Part shown: positions 16,320-24,638 of the stretch, one piece after another
Position numbering within the stretch: the stretch's first letter is position 1
How the letters are laid out: every line of letters starts with the position of its first letter
DNA from: an uncultured Muribaculaceae bacterium
GTDB lineage: Bacteria; Bacteroidota; Bacteroidia; Bacteroidales; Muribaculaceae
Assembly (NCBI GenBank): GCA_910587235.1
Contig: CAJUKD010000004.1
Location: 1 to 64,000 of the forward strand
Direction of reading: 5' to 3'
DNA: 64,000 nucleotides
Position numbers and translations under genes: made by a program
The notes under the pieces: model-generated
The model's database searches: none
Told to the model about the DNA's origin: nothing
Seen by the model: the letters and a program-made list of their open reading frames with translations, nothing else

Positions 16320-19159
16320 GTTCGGTGTGTTTTAGGCGTTGTACAGCGGTCGACAAGATATACGATGGATTTGTAGGGTATTCCTCCGTTCTCGGTCAGC
16401 CCTATCTCGCATGTGCGCGAGTTGGAGAATCCTTCGCCGGCTCCCGAAGCTTTTATCGCTTCACGGAGTTTGCGTAGTCCCCAGCGGTTCAGCTCAGGAA
16501 AAGTGAAGCCTTTGTCGCCTGCAAAACCACAGCATCCGACTTCGGCTGGAACCGTAACGGCCGTGCTGCATAAAGATGCGAGAGTTGTAATTTTCGCCGC
16601 GAGTCCCATGCGCCGTGTGGAGCATGTGATGTGAAGAGCCACCGGGGTGTCAGAACGGCTGAAGTCGAGGTGCTGAGCAAGGAAGTCGAGTATGAATTCC
16701 GCCGGTTCGTAGAGTTTCAGGGCTTTTATGTTTTCGCGCATGCGGTGCAGACACGGGCTTTGATCGCATACAACCGGTATTTTCCCGTTTTCAGATGCCT
16801 TGACGAGAGCGGTTTCAAGTTCGCGGATTTTCTTTTCCGCCAAGTCCGGCATTCCTTTGCTTTCCCATATCATGCCACAGCACAGACTGTCCATTCCGTC
16901 GGGAAAGATTACTTTATATCCGGCTTTACGGCATAGGCGAACGAATACTTCCGGCAACGGTTCGGGAGTTGCGTCTTTCTCTTTTGTCGCACCGAATGTG
17001 CGGTTGATGCAAGAGGGTATGTATACCACACGGTGTTCGGCATTTTTGTCGGTGACTTTGTGTGCGGTAATATCTTTTTCAAGTCGTTTTGGCGAGAAAG
17101 AGCCGGGTAGGGCGGGAGTCCATAACGGCAGGCCGAGGCTGTGGAGTGTCTTGCCGGCTGCACGTACGCCACGTTCGCCGATCACGCTGCGGGCTGTGGC
17201 GGCTGTTCCGAGGAGTACGCGTAGCGCCGAGCTGATTCCCGCCAGATGATTTGCTGCGAACGCACCGCTACGGTATCCGGCAGAAGTCCGTGGAAGTGCC
17301 GCCTGACGGAATGAATGGATAAGGTCAGCTGTATTTATCTTCATCGGACATGAGGTGCTGCACAGTCCGTCGCCAGCACAGGTTTCGCGTCCGTAGTATA
17401 CAAATTCATGTTGCAGAGCCTTAAGCCGTCCGGGATTCGAACCGTCGCGGCTGAGGCGCGACATCTCGCGGGCGGCTACTATGCGCTGGCGTGCCGAAAG
17501 CGTAAGGCCGCAACTCACGCAGTTCACTTCGCAGAAACCACATTCGATGCAGCGGTCGACCGCTGGGTCTGTCAGCGGCAGCGGCTTCATGTTGTGTACA
17601 AAGCAGTCGGGGTCATTGTTGAAAATCACTCCAGGATTAAGCAGGTTTTCCGGATCGAAAATACGTTTGATACGTTTCATATAGCCCCATGCGTCCGTGC
17701 CCCATTCGCTTTCTACGAATGGCGCCATATTGCGTCCGGTTCCGTGTTCTGCTTTCAGAGAGCCGTCGTAACGGTCTACGACGAGTTCTTCGATACGCAT
17801 CATCAGCCGTTTATATTTTTCAACTTCCTGCGGGGTGTTGAAGCTTTGGGCTATTATGAAGTGGTAGTTTCCTTCAAGTGCGTGACCGTAGATGCAGGCA
17901 TCATCGTAGCCGCAATCGGTCAATATCTGTCGTAGTTCCACTGACGCTGTCGGCAGGTCATCGATATGGAATGCGATGTCCTCGATAAGGGCAGTCGTGC
18001 CGGCAGGGCGTGTACCGCCGACGGCGGGAAATATGCCGGAACGCATCTGCCACCATGCGGCGACTTCTTCCGGATCGGTTGAAAAATGAGCCTCCTTGAA
18101 GAGCCGGAAACTCTTTAGTACATCCGTAGTGGCATCGATGTTTTTCTGGAGGAGTATTTTCGAGTCAGCCTCGGTCTGTAGAAGCAGGGCTGTCAGCCCG
18201 TCGCCGGTATTGTCGCCGACCGATGCAAGCGATTTGCAGTCGAGCAATTCGCAGGCTTGTATATGTGCGTCATTTTTCAGTGCCACCACGGCCCGGCAGG
18301 CTTCGGCGAGGTCGTCGAAATAGACCATGGCTGATGCTGAAAATGGATGCCGCGGGGCTGTAGCCATGCGTATCTCGCTCAGGAAAGCGAGTGTTCCTTC
18401 GCTTCCGGCCATGCAATGGATCAAAATATCGTACGGGTCGTCATAGAGGATGAACGGCAGGAGGTTCAGTCCGGTGACATTCTTTATGGAGTATTTGCGT
18501 CGTATGCGTTCTGTCAGGGCTGTGTTGCGGCGAATTTCGTCGCGTATTGTTGCAAGTTCTTCGAGAATATGGCCGTGTGTCCTGTTGAATTCCTGTCGCG
18601 AAGCTTCGTCGGCTGTATCCAATATGGTGCCGTCGGCAAGAACAATGCGTAAAGACAGGAGTATGCGGTCGCTGTTGGCATGGGTGCCGCATTTCATACC
18701 TGATGCGTTGTTTGCTACGATACCGCCCACCATAGCGGATTTTTTTGATGCCGGATCCGGAGAAAAGAGTCTGCCGTAGGGAGCGAGAATTTCATCGACG
18801 CGTGCGCCGGTAATACCAGGCTGAAGGGCTATGGCGTGCGCTTTGTCGTCGAGCAGTCTGTAATTTTCCCATTCTTTGCCGGCTACGATTAGAATTGAAT
18901 CGGATATAGCCTGTCCTGACAGGCTTGTGCCTGCGGCGCGGAAGGTCAGAGGCAGTTTAAGATGTGATGCCTCTTTCAGTACCAGAGCGACTTCGTTTTC
19001 GTCGGCGACGCGTACGACTACCTGTGGTATAAGCCTGTAGAAACCGGCATCGGTGCCCCATGCAAGGCATCGCAAGGGATCGGTGTATATGCGTTTTTTG
19101 TCGACGGTGCAACTGATGCTGCTTACGAAATCCCGGTATTCAGCGCTTTTGCCTTCCAT
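16316..19159 (-). CDS. D-lactate dehydrogenase-type FAD/Fe-S oxidoreductase (GlcD-GlpC fusion)
   Basis: This 947-residue protein joins two halves. The N-terminal part (about 1-480) is a FAD-binding PCMH domain with RAAGTSLSGQAISDSI and GIVANNASGMKCGTHANSD, followed by the FAD-oxidase C domain. The C-terminal part has two Fe-S cysteine clusters (CIECGFCEVNC near residue 537 and CAGDGLCSTSC near 591) and two CCG modules (LCCGMIW near 760, VGCCGFAGDKGF near 876). This is the architecture of quinone-linked D-2-hydroxyacid dehydrogenases such as Dld-II. Lying between namZ and murT in a MurNAc operon, its likely substrate is the D-lactate released by MurQ, oxidised to pyruvate. That substrate is inferred; glycolate or D-2-hydroxyglutarate are alternatives. 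Confidence 0.85.
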   Translation of the reverse strand: MEGKSAEYRDFVSSISCTVDKKRIYTDPLRCLAWGTDAGFYRLIPQVVVRVADENEVALVLKEASHLKLPLTFRAAGTSLSGQAISDSILIVAGKEWENYRLLDDKAHAIALQPGITGARVDEILAPYGRLFSPDPASKKSAMVGGIVANNASGMKCGTHANSDRILLSLRIVLADGTILDTADEASRQEFNRTHGHILEELATIRDEIRRNTALTERIRRKYSIKNVTGLNLLPFILYDDPYDILIHCMAGSEGTLAFLSEIRMATAPRHPFSASAMVYFDDLAEACRAVVALKNDAHIQACELLDCKSLASVGDNTGDGLTALLLQTEADSKILLQKNIDATTDVLKSFRLFKEAHFSTDPEEVAAWWQMRSGIFPAVGGTRPAGTTALIEDIAFHIDDLPTASVELRQILTDCGYDDACIYGHALEGNYHFIIAQSFNTPQEVEKYKRLMMRIEELVVDRYDGSLKAEHGTGRNMAPFVESEWGTDAWGYMKRIKRIFDPENLLNPGVIFNNDPDCFVHNMKPLPLTDPAVDRCIECGFCEVNCVSCGLTLSARQRIVAAREMSRLSRDGSNPGRLKALQHEFVYYGRETCAGDGLCSTSCPMKINTADLIHSFRQAALPRTSAGYRSGAFAANHLAGISSALRVLLGTAATARSVIGERGVRAAGKTLHSLGLPLWTPALPGSFSPKRLEKDITAHKVTDKNAEHRVVYIPSCINRTFGATKEKDATPEPLPEVFVRLCRKAGYKVIFPDGMDSLCCGMIWESKGMPDLAEKKIRELETALVKASENGKIPVVCDQSPCLHRMRENIKALKLYEPAEFILDFLAQHLDFSRSDTPVALHITCSTRRMGLAAKITTLASLCSTAVTVPAEVGCCGFAGDKGFTFPELNRWGLRKLREAIKASGAGEGFSNSRTCEIGLTENGGIPYKSIVYLVDRCTTPKTHRT

Positions 19160-19165
19160 GACTCT

Positions 19166-20404
19166 TTAATCGTAAAGATGATACTTTGCTGTTGCCGAAC
19201 GGAATCCGTCGGCATCCTTGTTCCAGTATTCGGCCATGTCATCGACGCGGTAGCGGCGGGAGAATAGTTTACGTATTTCCTTGCTGCCGCATACTTTATC
19301 GAACATGTTAAGACGTTGCTGTGTTACTGCGGCGAATGCCTTGTGGGCAGGATACATGGCGGCAAGCTCTTCCATTACATAGAATTGGGTGAGCGACAGC
19401 GGAGCGGATTCCATGTCGGTGACGTAGATTTCCACCCCTTGCAGATGTTTTCCCTGGCCGGTTGAGTAGAATGGTTTTATGTGTATAGGCCGGAAAATGA
19501 TTCCGGGCAGTGCGCGGGCATTCATGCGTTTGGCCAGTTTGTCTGCATCGACCCATTCCGCGCAGAAAAGTTTGAAAGGCTCGGTGTAACCTACGCCTAT
19601 CGACATGTAGCCCGTCAGTTCGCCGAGTATTCCCGACATTGGATAGTAGACTGCAGATTCGGGAGTGGGGATGTGCGGCGAAGGCAGTACCCACGGCATT
19701 CCTGTTGCGCGGAAATCCATTGAACGCTTCCATCCTTTCATGGGCACGACTGTCAGGTTTGTGCGTTTTTCACCGAGAAGTCCGCTGTCGTTGAGGTATA
19801 GAGCGAGTTCACCGGGTGTCAGCCCGTAGATATACGGTATGGGGAACTGGCTGACGAATGAATAGCATCCGTCTTCCACAAGGTTGCCTTCCACTTTGTT
19901 TCCACCCAGGGGATTCGGACGGTCGAGTACCATGAATTCCTTGCCGAGTTCGGCGCAAGCCTGCATTGCCAGTCCCATTGTGGAAATGAATGTGTACGAG
20001 CGGCAACCTATGTCCTGTATGTCGTAGACCAGAACATCGATGTCCTTAAGCATTTCCGCAGTCGGTTTCCGGTTGCGTCCGTAGATGGATCGCACTGCTA
20101 CGCCAGTCGCGGCGTCGACCGATGCGTCGACATGGTCGCCGGCATGTATGTCGCCCCGCACTCCGTGTTCGGGAGCGAAGAGAGCGGCAAGTTTGACTTC
20201 CGGCGCCGCATGGAGTATGTCGATTGTCGAGCGCAGTGAGTTGTCGATGCCTGTTGGGTTGGTGATAAGACCTACACGCTTGCCGCGTAGACCTTCAAAT
20301 TCGTTCTGTTTCAATACTTCGATTCCCGGCAGTACTTGTGCTGCTGCGTTGATGATGCCGAGGCAGACTGCTGTGATAATGGCAGATATAAGTCGTGTTG
20401 TCAT
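19166..20404 (-). CDS. namZ: Exo-beta-N-acetylmuramidase NamZ (DUF1343/GH171)
   Basis: This 412-residue exported protein has a signal peptide of about 22 residues. Family signatures include GKRVGLITNPTGID, LAALFAPEHGVRGD, VLVYDIQDIGCRSYTFI, LDRPNPLGG and YPMSGILGE. NamZ of Bacillus subtilis (YbbC) and of Tannerella removes terminal MurNAc from glycan chain ends. The product is what MurT, MurK and MurQ would take up, phosphorylate and cleave, so the gene fits the operon directly. It lies six bases from the dehydrogenase gene and overlaps ampG by four bases. It probably acts in the periplasm. Confidence 0.9.
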   Translation of the reverse strand: MTTRLISAIITAVCLGIINAAAQVLPGIEVLKQNEFEGLRGKRVGLITNPTGIDNSLRSTIDILHAAPEVKLAALFAPEHGVRGDIHAGDHVDASVDAATGVAVRSIYGRNRKPTAEMLKDIDVLVYDIQDIGCRSYTFISTMGLAMQACAELGKEFMVLDRPNPLGGNKVEGNLVEDGCYSFVSQFPIPYIYGLTPGELALYLNDSGLLGEKRTNLTVVPMKGWKRSMDFRATGMPWVLPSPHIPTPESAVYYPMSGILGELTGYMSIGVGYTEPFKLFCAEWVDADKLAKRMNARALPGIIFRPIHIKPFYSTGQGKHLQGVEIYVTDMESAPLSLTQFYVMEELAAMYPAHKAFAAVTQQRLNMFDKVCGSKEIRKLFSRRYRVDDMAEYWNKDADGFRSATAKYHLYD

Positions 20405-22305
20405 TCTTTGTCGGTTTTTCGTCCGAAATTCGGGTCGATTTTAAGGAATGCGCACACCCCGATTGTGGCGGCGCAGCATATCATTGTCCAGATGAAGAAA
20501 TGCCTGTAACCAATGGTTTCCTGCAGCCATCCTGCGGCCATGCCGGGCAGCATCATGCCGAGAGCCATAAAGCCTGTACAGATGGCATAGTGGGCGGTCT
20601 TGTGGCTGCCTTCCGAAAAATATATCAGGTAGAGCATATAGGCTGTGAATCCGAATCCGTAGCCGAACTGCTCGATGAATACGCATACATTTACCGTAAG
20701 CAGCGATGGAGCGTCGGCGTAGCTGAGATATACGAATGTCAGGCAGGTGAGCGACATGGACCATGCCATTGGCCACAGCCATTTTTTCAGACCTCCGCGT
20801 GCGGCCATTATACCGCCGATTATGCCTCCGAGTGTAAGCCCTATTATGCCTACGGTTCCATAGACGAATCCGACCTGGCTTGTGCTGAGTCCGAGTCCGC
20901 CAATGTCGATCGGGTCGAGCAGGAATGGATTGATAAGTTTCACGAGCTGGGCTTCGGGCAGGCGATAGAGCAGCATGAACGCGATGGCTACCCATATCTG
21001 CTTTTTGCGGAAGAAACTGCGGAACGTGTCGAAGAATTCCTTGAATATGTCAGCGGCGCTTCGTCCGGAATTGTTGCGGGTGTCGGAGCCTGGACGCGGG
21101 AGCGCCCAGCTGTGGTAGGTTGCCACGGTGAAGAAGAATGCCGACAGTACGCCGAATACGACCATCCATGCCATCGGTATATTTCCTGAGGCACCCTCGA
21201 ATCCGGCTGATGTTGCGGCGCTGATCTTGTGGTCGATATTGTAGTAGAGATATGCCGTGCGATTCCAGTTTGAGCGGTCGAATACAAAGCGGGTAGAGAG
21301 CGCATTCTGTTCCAGTCGTATGCCCTGGTCGCCGTTTTTCTGGGTGAAATTGATGATAATCTGTTCGCCTTCGGCCGGCTGCCGGTTCAGGCGGAAACCG
21401 ATTACGGTGAAGTTGTCGCCCGGTCCGGCGCCGCTTTTTGTTTCACGTTTTTCGCCGAATGTGTCGCGCACCCAGGCGGTGAATGCTCCGGGGCCGTCGG
21501 TATCCGTATCTGTTTTTGCCGACGGGCTTTGCGTAAGCTCGGCGGCGACGAAGCCGTTTTGCTCGTTGAGCCGGCGTACGGAGTCACGCATCAGGGCGGC
21601 ATATTGGCGGAATGGTATTTCTTTACCGTTGAGGTTCACTGTCGAGGGTGCTGTTACGGCTACCTCGTGCACTTTTTGCGGGGTGAAAAACTGCATTTCT
21701 CCCTGCAGGCCGCTTTCGGCATCGTCGATTGCCTCAAGTACAGGTGCACTCCATTCGGCAGCAGGATTTGCGTTGACGTTTATATTCAGCGGTTCCAGTC
21801 CCGAGTTGCTTTCTATGGCTCCGGCGAGCACTACCAGAAGTCCCTGGCCTGCGACGGTGGCTATACGGTAGAATGTGGAGCGGATGCCGACGTAGAGTGA
21901 TTGTTCGTGTTCGGTCAGAGCCAGCATGTAGAAGCCGTCGGCAGCTATGTCGTGGGTGGCGGAGGTGAAGCCTACAATCCAGAAGACTGCAAGGGTGAGC
22001 TGGAAGAACAAAGGCGCAGGAATGGTGAATGCGATACCGGCCAAAGCGAATGCTATGATCCACTGCATCGACAGTGTCCACCAACGTTTTGTGCGTATGA
22101 TGTCGACAAACGGACTCCAGAAAGGTTTTATTACCCATGGCAGATATAGCCAGCCGGTGTACAGGGCGATGTCGGTGTTGGATATGCCGAGGCGCTTGTA
22201 CATGATGACCGATATAGTCATTACGGCCACGTATGGCAGACCTTGGGCGAAGTAAAGCGTGGGAATCCATGCCCACGGGTTGCGTTTTGTCGTTTTTCCT
22301 TGCAT
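20401..22305 (-). CDS. ampG: AmpG-family muropeptide/MFS permease with large extramembrane insertion
   Basis: This 634-residue transporter begins with IPTLYFAQGLPYVAVMTISV and WLYLPWVIKPFWSPFVDI, and has SATHDIAADGFYMLAL, all hallmarks of AmpG, which imports anhydromuropeptides or GlcNAc-MurNAc fragments. A non-membrane segment of about 210 residues (roughly 165-375) sits between two membrane helices and makes the protein longer than AmpG of proteobacteria. From alternate helices I expect this segment in the periplasm, but topology was not computed. It overlaps namZ by four bases. The neighbours all handle peptidoglycan fragments, which supports the assignment. Confidence 0.85.
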   Translation of the reverse strand: MQGKTTKRNPWAWIPTLYFAQGLPYVAVMTISVIMYKRLGISNTDIALYTGWLYLPWVIKPFWSPFVDIIRTKRWWTLSMQWIIAFALAGIAFTIPAPLFFQLTLAVFWIVGFTSATHDIAADGFYMLALTEHEQSLYVGIRSTFYRIATVAGQGLLVVLAGAIESNSGLEPLNINVNANPAAEWSAPVLEAIDDAESGLQGEMQFFTPQKVHEVAVTAPSTVNLNGKEIPFRQYAALMRDSVRRLNEQNGFVAAELTQSPSAKTDTDTDGPGAFTAWVRDTFGEKRETKSGAGPGDNFTVIGFRLNRQPAEGEQIIINFTQKNGDQGIRLEQNALSTRFVFDRSNWNRTAYLYYNIDHKISAATSAGFEGASGNIPMAWMVVFGVLSAFFFTVATYHSWALPRPGSDTRNNSGRSAADIFKEFFDTFRSFFRKKQIWVAIAFMLLYRLPEAQLVKLINPFLLDPIDIGGLGLSTSQVGFVYGTVGIIGLTLGGIIGGIMAARGGLKKWLWPMAWSMSLTCLTFVYLSYADAPSLLTVNVCVFIEQFGYGFGFTAYMLYLIYFSEGSHKTAHYAICTGFMALGMMLPGMAAGWLQETIGYRHFFIWTMICCAATIGVCAFLKIDPNFGRKTDKE

Positions 22306-22332
22306 GATTGGTTTGACGCTGACTTTTGTGAA

Positions 22333-23688
22333 TCAATATAGACGGGTAAGGGCGGCTCCGGGGAAGTAGTGGGTGAGTATAGCCTCATATCCGTAGCCCT
22401 GTTCTCCCATTACGGCAGCTCCGATCTGGCACAGCCCCACGCCGTGTCCCCAGCCGGCGCCGTATAGAGTGAAGCTTTCGGGCAGCCCTTCGGAATCGGG
22501 TGCACCGCGCTCGACCACAAAAGCGGAACTGTAAAGATGACTTGGTGAAAGCGTACGGCGGATTTCAAGTTCTTTGCCTATGACCATTGTGCGGCGGGTA
22601 CCGACAATACGTAGTCTGATTATGCGTCCTGACGTGCCGCGTTCGACGGGCTGAAGATCGCGGATCTCGCCGAAATCTATTCCGGAGCGTTCGCGGACAA
22701 GCGCCGACAGTTCGGCCCTGCTGTAGTTGACTTCCCAGCGGTAAAAATCGGCCGTTTCCTGGTCGTAGTTGTTTAGGACCTGTGACAATATGTTTTTGTC
22801 GTTTGTATGGCAGAATGCGTCGGGACGGTTCATGATCCATTCACGGGCGTTCTTTTCATCGCGCAGGTCGGGGAAGTCGTCAGGACTGGTATAGTCGCGC
22901 CGTGCCACGAGGTATGAGTGATGCTGTGGTTCCCAGCAGTTCTCGAATTCCTCGAATACACCTCCGCAGCATTTTGAAAAACGGGTGTCGCACAAACGTC
23001 CGTCGGCTGTCAGCACAAGACCTCTTGTTGCGGCTATGGCTTCGGCCACTCTTGGCGTACTCTGGCGTGTTACGCCCTGATAGCGTTGGCAATGGTCGTC
23101 GGCACATACGTCGAAGTTGAGATGGTCCTCGCGGTCGTACCAACGGACACGCTCGCTATCGTTCTCGATCATTTCCGCGCCACAGTTGCCGACGCCGGCA
23201 GCTATTTCTCTGTTCTTGACAATCTGAGCCAACAGCCAGCCTCGCGATATGACTGCATGAGCTTTTAACAGTTCGAGAGATGCTGTGGCACTCATTTCCG
23301 AAGATATTACGCTCAGCAGATAGTCTTCGACCGGCAGGATGTTTATCAACGTTATGCGCCCGTTTTCGGCTATTATCTTCAAAGAGCCTGAAAATCGTTG
23401 GTTCTCACGACGTTCCCAGTGAAAACCTACGCCTATCACGACGTCGGCGACTTCGAAAGTGCAAACTTGGCTTTCGGCCGGAGTCAGCATCACTTCGCGG
23501 TGTGTTTCGCCTTGCCATACGACGCCTGTGCCATCGGGAGCGACGTAGAATGTCTGCGGCCCCTGCACTGCTGTGCCTGAGTCGGAATCGGTATAGGCGG
23601 CTTCTAATGTCACATTGATCTCCGTTGCGGAGAGTATCCCAACGCTGACAGATGGTTGGCTGGCGAATTGCAGATTGTCGTGGAGCAT
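22333..23688 (-). CDS. SpoIID/LytB-domain protein without signal peptide
   Basis: This 451-residue protein has a SpoIID-like core: ILPVEDYLLSVISSEM, with Glu131 in the position of the SpoIID catalytic Glu, then LLKAHAVISRGWLL, RFSKCCGGVFEEFENC and a C-terminal GWGHGVGLCQIGA motif. SpoIID of Bacillus is a lytic transglycosylase and LytB enhances amidases. The N terminus (MLHDNLQFASQPSVSVGIL) has no signal peptide. Only five bases separate the start from the preceding gene, leaving little room for one. A cytoplasmic role on imported wall fragments is therefore possible. The position next to ampG fits either muropeptide processing or recycling. Confidence 0.82.
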   Translation of the reverse strand: MLHDNLQFASQPSVSVGILSATEINVTLEAAYTDSDSGTAVQGPQTFYVAPDGTGVVWQGETHREVMLTPAESQVCTFEVADVVIGVGFHWERRENQRFSGSLKIIAENGRITLINILPVEDYLLSVISSEMSATASLELLKAHAVISRGWLLAQIVKNREIAAGVGNCGAEMIENDSERVRWYDREDHLNFDVCADDHCQRYQGVTRQSTPRVAEAIAATRGLVLTADGRLCDTRFSKCCGGVFEEFENCWEPQHHSYLVARRDYTSPDDFPDLRDEKNAREWIMNRPDAFCHTNDKNILSQVLNNYDQETADFYRWEVNYSRAELSALVRERSGIDFGEIRDLQPVERGTSGRIIRLRIVGTRRTMVIGKELEIRRTLSPSHLYSSAFVVERGAPDSEGLPESFTLYGAGWGHGVGLCQIGAAVMGEQGYGYEAILTHYFPGAALTRLY

Positions 23689-23693
23689 ATGGC

Positions 23694-24638
23694 TTATTTT
23701 ATGTTTTTAGCGATTGTTTCTATAGAATTTTTGTCAAGACAGACTTCGTCCAGTATGTTGATAAGGATGTCAGGTGTGATTTTGTCGAAATCATTACGTC
23801 GTGGAGTGATGAATACGCCACCCATGTCGACGGATGCAGGGCTTAGCATTATGCACGATTCACCTTCGGTACCGTAGCAACTCGGTCGATGGCGTCGGCG
23901 CGGCACTACGATAATCCGAGCCTGTCCTTTGCCTCTTGTCCGGCACAGGATGTTCATCATCGGTTCTTTTTCACCTTCAGGAACTGGCATAGCCGCATAT
24001 AGCCGGTCGAACATGTCGGCTCCAGCCTCGGGGCTATCTACGTCAATGATGAAGCAACGCACCGGAAGCGATGTGCTGAGCGACAGGGTTGCTCCGGAAT
24101 TACTTTGTAAAAAACTCAAATCGGACGCCTCGATGGCAGACGCCAGGGTCAGGAAGTCGGAATTGCCTCCTTGGAAGTGCATGTGGTCCGGGGCTGATGC
24201 ACCGCAACGGGGGCCGTTGTAGAAAATTGTGTATGTATCGAGTTCCAGGGCCATACGCATCATATCAGCGATGCGGCCCGAAATGAGTTGTTCTGTATGT
24301 GTATTTGCCGGGATTGTGAGATGCCGCGGGAAAATCGGGAATGGGTTTACGAGCAGTTCGTAGCGGCCGTCGATGTCGATGGATTCCTGTTCTGCCGGCC
24401 GGTTGGCGGCGCATAGGAAGCATGGACGTGCGGCAAGGGAGGCGGCGTCGACTTTGGCGCCGGAGGACACCGCGCGCGCCGGATTGAACTGCACTTTTAC
24501 GGGCATTCCGCCTATGTTGAATTCCTTGACCTCTACATTTTCGAGGGCGCGGTAGTTTGCGCTCGCAAGAGGCCACTCTTTCAGCTGGCGTGCTATCAGG
24601 CTGTCGGCAACGGCCGATGTGATTCTGCTGTCCGTCAT
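23694..24638 (-). CDS. DUF4922 protein, HIT-like nucleotide phosphorylase/transferase fold
   Basis: This 314-residue cytoplasmic protein looks like a DUF4922 member. The motif APDHMHFQGG resembles the HxHxQ-type active site of the HIT/GalT superfamily. The lead-in NPFPIFPRHLTIPANTH is like the NPYPY block of GDP-galactose phosphorylase and GalT relatives. A CFLCAANRP motif could bind a metal. Such enzymes act on nucleotide sugars or dinucleoside phosphates. The gene overlaps the upstream glycosyltransferase gene by four bases, so a sugar-nucleotide role linked to that enzyme is plausible. The exact reaction is not known to me. Confidence 0.7.
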   Translation of the reverse strand: MTDSRITSAVADSLIARQLKEWPLASANYRALENVEVKEFNIGGMPVKVQFNPARAVSSGAKVDAASLAARPCFLCAANRPAEQESIDIDGRYELLVNPFPIFPRHLTIPANTHTEQLISGRIADMMRMALELDTYTIFYNGPRCGASAPDHMHFQGGNSDFLTLASAIEASDLSFLQSNSGATLSLSTSLPVRCFIIDVDSPEAGADMFDRLYAAMPVPEGEKEPMMNILCRTRGKGQARIIVVPRRRHRPSCYGTEGESCIMLSPASVDMGGVFITPRRNDFDKITPDILINILDEVCLDKNSIETIAKNIK

